Source: Climacium dendroides | Taxonomy: Eukaryota; Streptophyta; Bryopsida; Hypnales; Climaciaceae | Direction of reading: 5' to 3' | Assembly (NCBI GenBank): GCA_950106755.1 | Contig: OX467086.1 | Coordinates: 20,912,001-20,976,000, forward strand | Length of the DNA stretch: 64,000 nt | Program-made: the position numbers and the translations under genes | In this document: positions 59,279-64,000 of the stretch, in pieces | Layout: the number at the start of each line of letters is the position of its first letter | How positions within the stretch are numbered: position 1 is the first letter of the stretch | Notes under the pieces: model-generated | The model's database searches: none | What the model was told of the DNA's origin: nothing | The model's input: the letters and a program-made list of their open reading frames with translations, nothing else

Positions 59279-59692
59279 AGGTAGTATGCTCTAAAAGCGG
59301 GCATTTAAGGGCTGGTCCACCTTTTTCATAGGTTTCTATGGACAAAAATATTTTTAAATCATTTTTAAGAGGAAGAAAAATAGACATGGAACCTCACACA
59401 AGTGGTTTTATATTTTTCCAAGCATTTTTGAATTACTTGTAAATTTTCAAAGGTTTGGGGCATAGGCAAGTACCTATTTGTGACTATAGGTCTCCCAAAA
59501 TCCGTCCACTTGCAACTTGTAAAGAGATGTGCAAAAATCAAAGAGTGTGATTGGTTCTTGCAATAGAAAAATAATTTTTCTTGGATGTATTCAATTGCTA
59601 AAGTGGTCCATTCAAGGATGAGCTTATCTCCATTCTCCCCCTAAAAATAGGATCCATGTGAAGGAGAGGGTTGGTTTTATAGCATACTATGT
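59279..59692. mobile_element. TA-family element D, 414 bp
   Basis: TA at 59277-59278 and 59693-59694. The left end is AGGTAGTATGCTCTAAAAGC; the complement of the right end is ACATAGTATGCTATAAAACC. The interior matches 5990-6458 over most of its length and has a diverged version of the family core near 59399-59455. Confidence 0.8.
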
Positions 59693-60060
59693 TAGTTTTA
59701 TGGAATTTAGTGCAATATGCTATCTTCAAGATAAACACGCATCAAGTTTGGCTACCTTGAGAATGAGTAGTATTTTTTAAAAGAATAGGGAAAAAAAGGA
59801 TTTTGCAAGTTGTGAAGGATTATTGGGAGTACTTTAATATGAAATTGACTAAATAGATCCTAATTCCAATGTGGAAGAAGCTGCAAATTGGCTATTGAAT
59901 TCTATTATTTGTTGTAGTCTTGGTTAAAATCTAATTTTTTCAAAGGATTTTTTCCAATGTACATTTTGCCATTGAAAATTTTAAGTAGCAATGGAGCAAA
60001 TTTTAGTTAGTTTTGTGAGCATTGATCCTAATGAGAACATTGCCACCAAGGCCCTGCAAA

Positions 60061-61062
60061 TGGCCTCCGCAACAGTACTCTAACTTGTCACACTTGTTCC
60101 AACGCTGAAAGCTCCATGCCAGTACTTCTTCATGGTACAAGTTTTTACCATTTTTTCCATCACTCCCACATTTGCTTGACAATGAAAGGCTTTTATAGAA
60201 GATAGTTTACTTTGAATACAACTTTAGTGGAAGCAATCCTTGTAAAACTCGGTCAACTTTGACTATGGCCTTTGTAGAAGGCAATTTTATAAGGACTCAT
60301 GTTAACTTGGGCAACTTTGACTATGGCCTTAGTCAAAACGGATCCGGTTTAAATAGGTGGTTAGTGCAAAGCATCAGCTGCCCACGACACCACCACATCT
60401 TACAAGTACTAAGTACCTCACCATTGGTTGTTGCCAGAGTCAATTGCAATGCCACTCATGGTGATGCTTTGATAATCAACTAATATATTCTATTATCTAA
60501 TTTTGTAATATAACATTGTTTACCAATGAGGTAGGGGCTCTTTTCGAATCTTGAAAAAAAGTGCCCTCTACAATGAACAAAATTGTCTTACTAATGGTTC
60601 TTGAGCCAACCCCAATCCTTGAATTAACTAAAAAGTCTCTCACATGCATCTAGGGAGGCATAATACCATTGTCTGCTTGTACGATGTTATGAATATCCAA
60701 TTTGGTGTTACTTACCATTGAAAGGACAAGTAAGGTAGAAACACCCATAACCGTCGATTCAAGGATTTTTGACATGACATCTATTAATAAACATCCAAAA
60801 AATGATTGGACCTTACTAGCAAGAGAAAAAAAATTCCTATACACTTTTAAATATATTATTTGGACACTACGAGAATAAGTTGTGAATTTTTAAAGAGCCA
60901 ACTATACATGCATCTAATACCAACACCATGGGGTTGACGTTCAAATGTAGTAACATCCTTATAATCACATCTATTCACTTCCCAAGATTTTTCAAGATTT
61001 TTGAAGTGACACTTATGGATACAATGACAGTTATGGATGCTCCTACCTAGAATTGGAACATG
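60061..61062. other. Intergenic DNA, no gene seen
   Basis: A short duplication, CAACTTTGACTATGGCCTT, occurs near 60256 and again near 60311. Frames of 60-74 codons have no motif. Confidence 0.45.
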
Positions 61063-61350
61063 CATCACAAAGTTTAAACCCTACGATTTGGCAACAATTA
61101 TCGTGCGGCTATCGTTGTTTCATGGGTTTGCACGTTAATCGCATTGTTATCCATCATTACGGTGCACTGCTTTGCATTGCTATCACATCGTTACAATGCA
61201 TTACTTGTAACTGCATCGTAACGATACAAAACAATGCACTATAATGATGCGATAACAATGCGACAACAATGCGATTAACGTGCAAACCCATGAAACAATA
61301 ATAACCGCACGATAACTGGTGCCAAATTGTAAGATCTAAACTTCATGATG
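61063..61350. mobile_element. 288-bp palindromic element
   Basis: Arms of about 120 bp pair around a centre near 61205. The best-conserved part is GTTTCATGGGTTTGCACG then TTAATCGCATTGTT on the left, and its exact complement on the right. Interior repeats are based on the pattern CGATAACAATGCGA. The outermost bases (CATCACAAAGTTTA with its complement) define approximate ends. No sure target duplication. Confidence 0.75.
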
Positions 61351-62277
61351 TGATCCATCTCAATTGAGTGTGAATTGATGTAAATTATCATTTTTCTAAA
61401 AATAATTAAGCAATTTCGCCAAAGTCTCAAAATATTTTTATCATTATTATTTTAATTGATTGTTTTTGGAATATGTTAGTACCATATATTGTACTGTACA
61501 CATGACAACCAACTGAAGTATGTACAATACAGTCCATTCCAGTCCAGGTCCATAAAAATCACATTGTAAGTGTTGCCACTTGTGAGAATTTCCAATTGAT
61601 TTGTTCTACGCTTGAAACATGATGCCGTCCGTCGGTCACTTGGTTGTTGAATGATGTGCATCCACGAACTTAACTTAGTGTGTACAAACCACAGTTAAGT
61701 GTGGGTGTTAATGACAGATTCATGGCAACTGAATCAATCCGCTCACTGCACGTGAAACACACAATAATCCCTTTAAAATAACCAAGTTCACTTACTTTGA
61801 TGTGTCTACCTTAACCACCCTTCAGGTGTGACAAAGTGTGTGGGTGATTGCAGGGGTCGAAGTCTTATACTAAAAAATTGGGAAACTCCTCTCACTTGCC
61901 CATAAGGAAATATGAAAATGGGAACAGTTTGTTAATAGTAATTAGGCACAATAGCAATTAGTGGCGGTCGGTTTGTGGAGGACTGTGCCTACCTTGGAAC
62001 ATAATGAGGATGGAAATTGGGGAAAAACTAGTATTATTCAACCTTGTAATGTTTTTCTAAGCCAAGGTGGAGAGATTTATGAAAATATTTGTTATGAAAT
62101 GCAATGATGCCAGGAGAATACTAATTGTAGGGTTTCATTTTAATGGTTGAGTTTTTTGTTTTGTTTTAAGAAATCCGGACAGATTTTTATTGAAAAGAAA
62201 ACAACACAAAGTGCCAATTGTAGGCTGGATTGGTTTGATCTCCCTACATGTATTGATAATGAACATTTTAAAGTGTA
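61351..62277. other. Intergenic DNA, no gene seen
   Basis: No motif or terminal-repeat structure detected in this stretch. Confidence 0.45.
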
Positions 62278-62402
62278 AGATAGGAGGTCCATAAATCGCC
62301 CATTTAAGCCTAACTACAGTAATAGATATTTCAAGGAGCATGTCACTCACTCCTAGATAGGGGACACATTTAAAACATGGTTGATTTAAGGACCTCCTAT
62401 CT
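62278..62402. mobile_element. TA-family element F, 125 bp
   Basis: TA at 62276-62277 and 62403-62404. The ends read AGATAGGAGGTCCATAAATC and, in reverse complement, AGATAGGAGGTCCTTAAATC, which differ at one base. The layout AGRTAGG followed by a TCCWTAAATCG block resembles elements A-D but is more distant. Confidence 0.8.
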
Positions 62403-62404
62403 TA

Positions 62405-64000
62405 CGATTTGATTTCAACAATGTTTCCGACAATGGTAAGCGTTATAGCATAATCAATTATGTCCGATTGAGCGATGGGGGGAATGATTTTCTCTGGTCA
62501 AGGAATAGAAATAATGAAAATTGCACTATTCTTTGCTAATTTTTCATCAAGCTTGAAATTAGTATAAATTAAGTAAGTGTAGATTATTGTTCGACTTGAT
62601 CTTGATATATAGGCAAACCTATTTTTTAGAAGCACAAAAAATAAAAGTTGGTTTAGGCAACTTCATTAGGTGTCAATGTGTTATTCATCATGCAATAATG
62701 AAGTTACTATACCACATCATATTCTTGACAGAATTTTCCTCTAAATATTCCGCATCATATTAATTCCTTTAAAAATTTCAGATTAGCTTTTTTTTTAATT
62801 ATCTCTTGTGAAGATGCAAATACCCCCTCTATCCCCCCTCTCACTTTTGATTTAAAAAACAAACAAACAGTAGATTTGCTCACAGAAAAAAAAAATTAAA
62901 ACCAATCTCCAAGCTATTGATATGGGATACAAATACAAATACAAATATCGGTATGGATATGGATAAAGAAGATGGATATGGATACAAGTACAAATACAAG
63001 TATGGCTACAAAAGACATATATAGATACATACTATGAATATAGACAAGAGTTGCAAAATCCCATATCAATCTAAAATTACAAATTGAAGGGTTAGAGTTT
63101 GGGTTAGTATTGAGTTTGGGATGGGCATTGGATGGAGGTTGGGAATTAAAAATATATATTTAAATTGGACACTCACCTATAACATGTCCTTACTATCCAC
63201 TAAAAGACAAGTTATTTACTACATATTTGTAGACTATTTGTATACCCCCACATTCCAATGAAAAGAACTTTCACTTGTATCAAAAGGTAAATATATATTT
63301 GTATAACTAACTAAACACTATACATCGATGTTTGAGCTGAACATTAAAGTAACTTCTTGTAACAAGGAACCTAATGAAATATGGACCTCTATTTTGGCTT
63401 TAAATTTGAAATAAAATACAATAATCAAAATCTTAAGTGGTGGAAGCATAAAACAAATTTAGACTTGGAGGTCATTTTGGGTAATAAATGGATCATTTAT
63501 GGTACAATGGAGGGGTGGCTCTCTGTAGGGACATTTTTTTGGTGCAATTTCTTTCAAATCATCTTCTTATTTGATGCTATGAATATCTTCTTTCCATGTA
63601 AATAATATGGAATTTGGATCTATTGGGTTAAACTTGGAGTCTTGTAATCCCTTAGGGACTTGGGATAATCCATATTTCCCAAAATCTAAAGATGTATTAT
63701 GAAATTCAATTTTGAGTAATAATTTAATCATGAATCTTATACAATATTTGTAAAATATGTATTAGATCATGTTCATGGGTTAAATGAGCCAGTACTTAAA
63801 TTAATATTTTTCAATAAAATTTAAAGCTAAAAATTGAAAATTTTCTAAAGTTGATTGTAGATTGAATATTTGTGATTTTCACAAGAATTATTTTTTCTTC
63901 AAGTTCAAAATGTTAAGTTTTAATCATTGTGATTTTTGAAGATTTTTATTTTACATTTTCATTCATATGGTTTTAGGAGGGTCATTTCATAAATTTAAAA
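62405..64000. other. AT-rich DNA with a short minisatellite
   Basis: Around 62930-63050 there are degenerate GATACAAATACAAATA and GGATATGGATA units. The remainder has no recognisable gene; frames up to 74 codons have no motif. Confidence 0.45.

Larger units (their letters stand above)
58370..60060. repeat. Two diverged direct copies of a non-coding unit
   Basis: A unit with TATGGAAT, AATATGC, then GCATCAA, TTTTGCAAGTTGT, CTAATTCCAATGTGG and AGTAGCAATGGAG occurs at about 58425-59045 and again at about 59700-60025. An extra copy of the AACAACAAC...TATGGAATTTA start lies near 59180-59275. The first copy carries element C at the point where the second copy shows an empty TA site. Confidence 0.7.

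Noticed and set aside
60531..60613. AGGTAGGGGCTCTTTTCG resembling a TA-family terminus
   Set aside because: The facing end near 60600 matches poorly and no TA duplication is visible.

Overview
This window looks like nuclear DNA from a land plant with a large, transposon-rich genome. It is very AT-rich. It holds one convincing intact host gene: a 439-codon, intronless, GC-rich U-box/armadillo-repeat E3 ubiquitin ligase at 51182-52501 on the minus strand. Almost everything else recognisable is mobile DNA, much of it decayed, nested or in foldback form. I cannot name the species. The U-box/ARM architecture, the Copia, Helitron and PIF/Harbinger remnants and the dense non-autonomous TIR elements all fit a plant. 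No tRNA, rRNA, CRISPR or prokaryotic operon signal was seen.

Layout. 1-10 kb: repeat-derived AT-rich DNA with a 105-bp tandem repeat, a GC-raised unexplained island (2956-5339), a 518-bp CACTA-type MITE (5340-5857), two hAT-like foldback elements with perfect 8-bp target duplications (7007-7105 and 7477-7736), a small TIR element and a long TTTGA-type tandem array. 10.4-14.4 kb: a decayed Helitron Rep/helicase reading + strand. 16.4-33.7 kb: one Ty1/copia retrotransposon stretched from about 4.5 kb to 17.3 kb by four nested insertions. These are a PIF/Harbinger element of 8.7 kb that itself carries a 1-kb foldback, a 2.2-kb CACTA element, a 0.9-kb TTAA-flanked element, and a 985-bp TIR element inside the 3' LTR. 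33.7-46.9 kb: a dense field of non-autonomous TIR elements, including a three-level nest at 40986-41882. 47-54 kb: the gene territory, richer in GC and poorer in repeats, with the U-box gene. 54.6-64 kb: a tandem duplication with a large (ATT)n expansion, a large TTAA-family foldback, duplicated non-coding units and further MITEs and palindromes.

Working together: the only host gene predicts a cytosolic ubiquitin ligase. The mobile elements record a series of insertions whose order can be read from nesting and target-site duplications. The most novel-looking signals are two families of non-coding TIR elements. One is flanked by TTAA, with termini near CCCCTAAAGG. The other is flanked by TA, with termini near AGGTA...GGCTCTAAAA, and several members share a conserved internal core of about 60 bp. 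No matching transposase was recognised in the window for either family.
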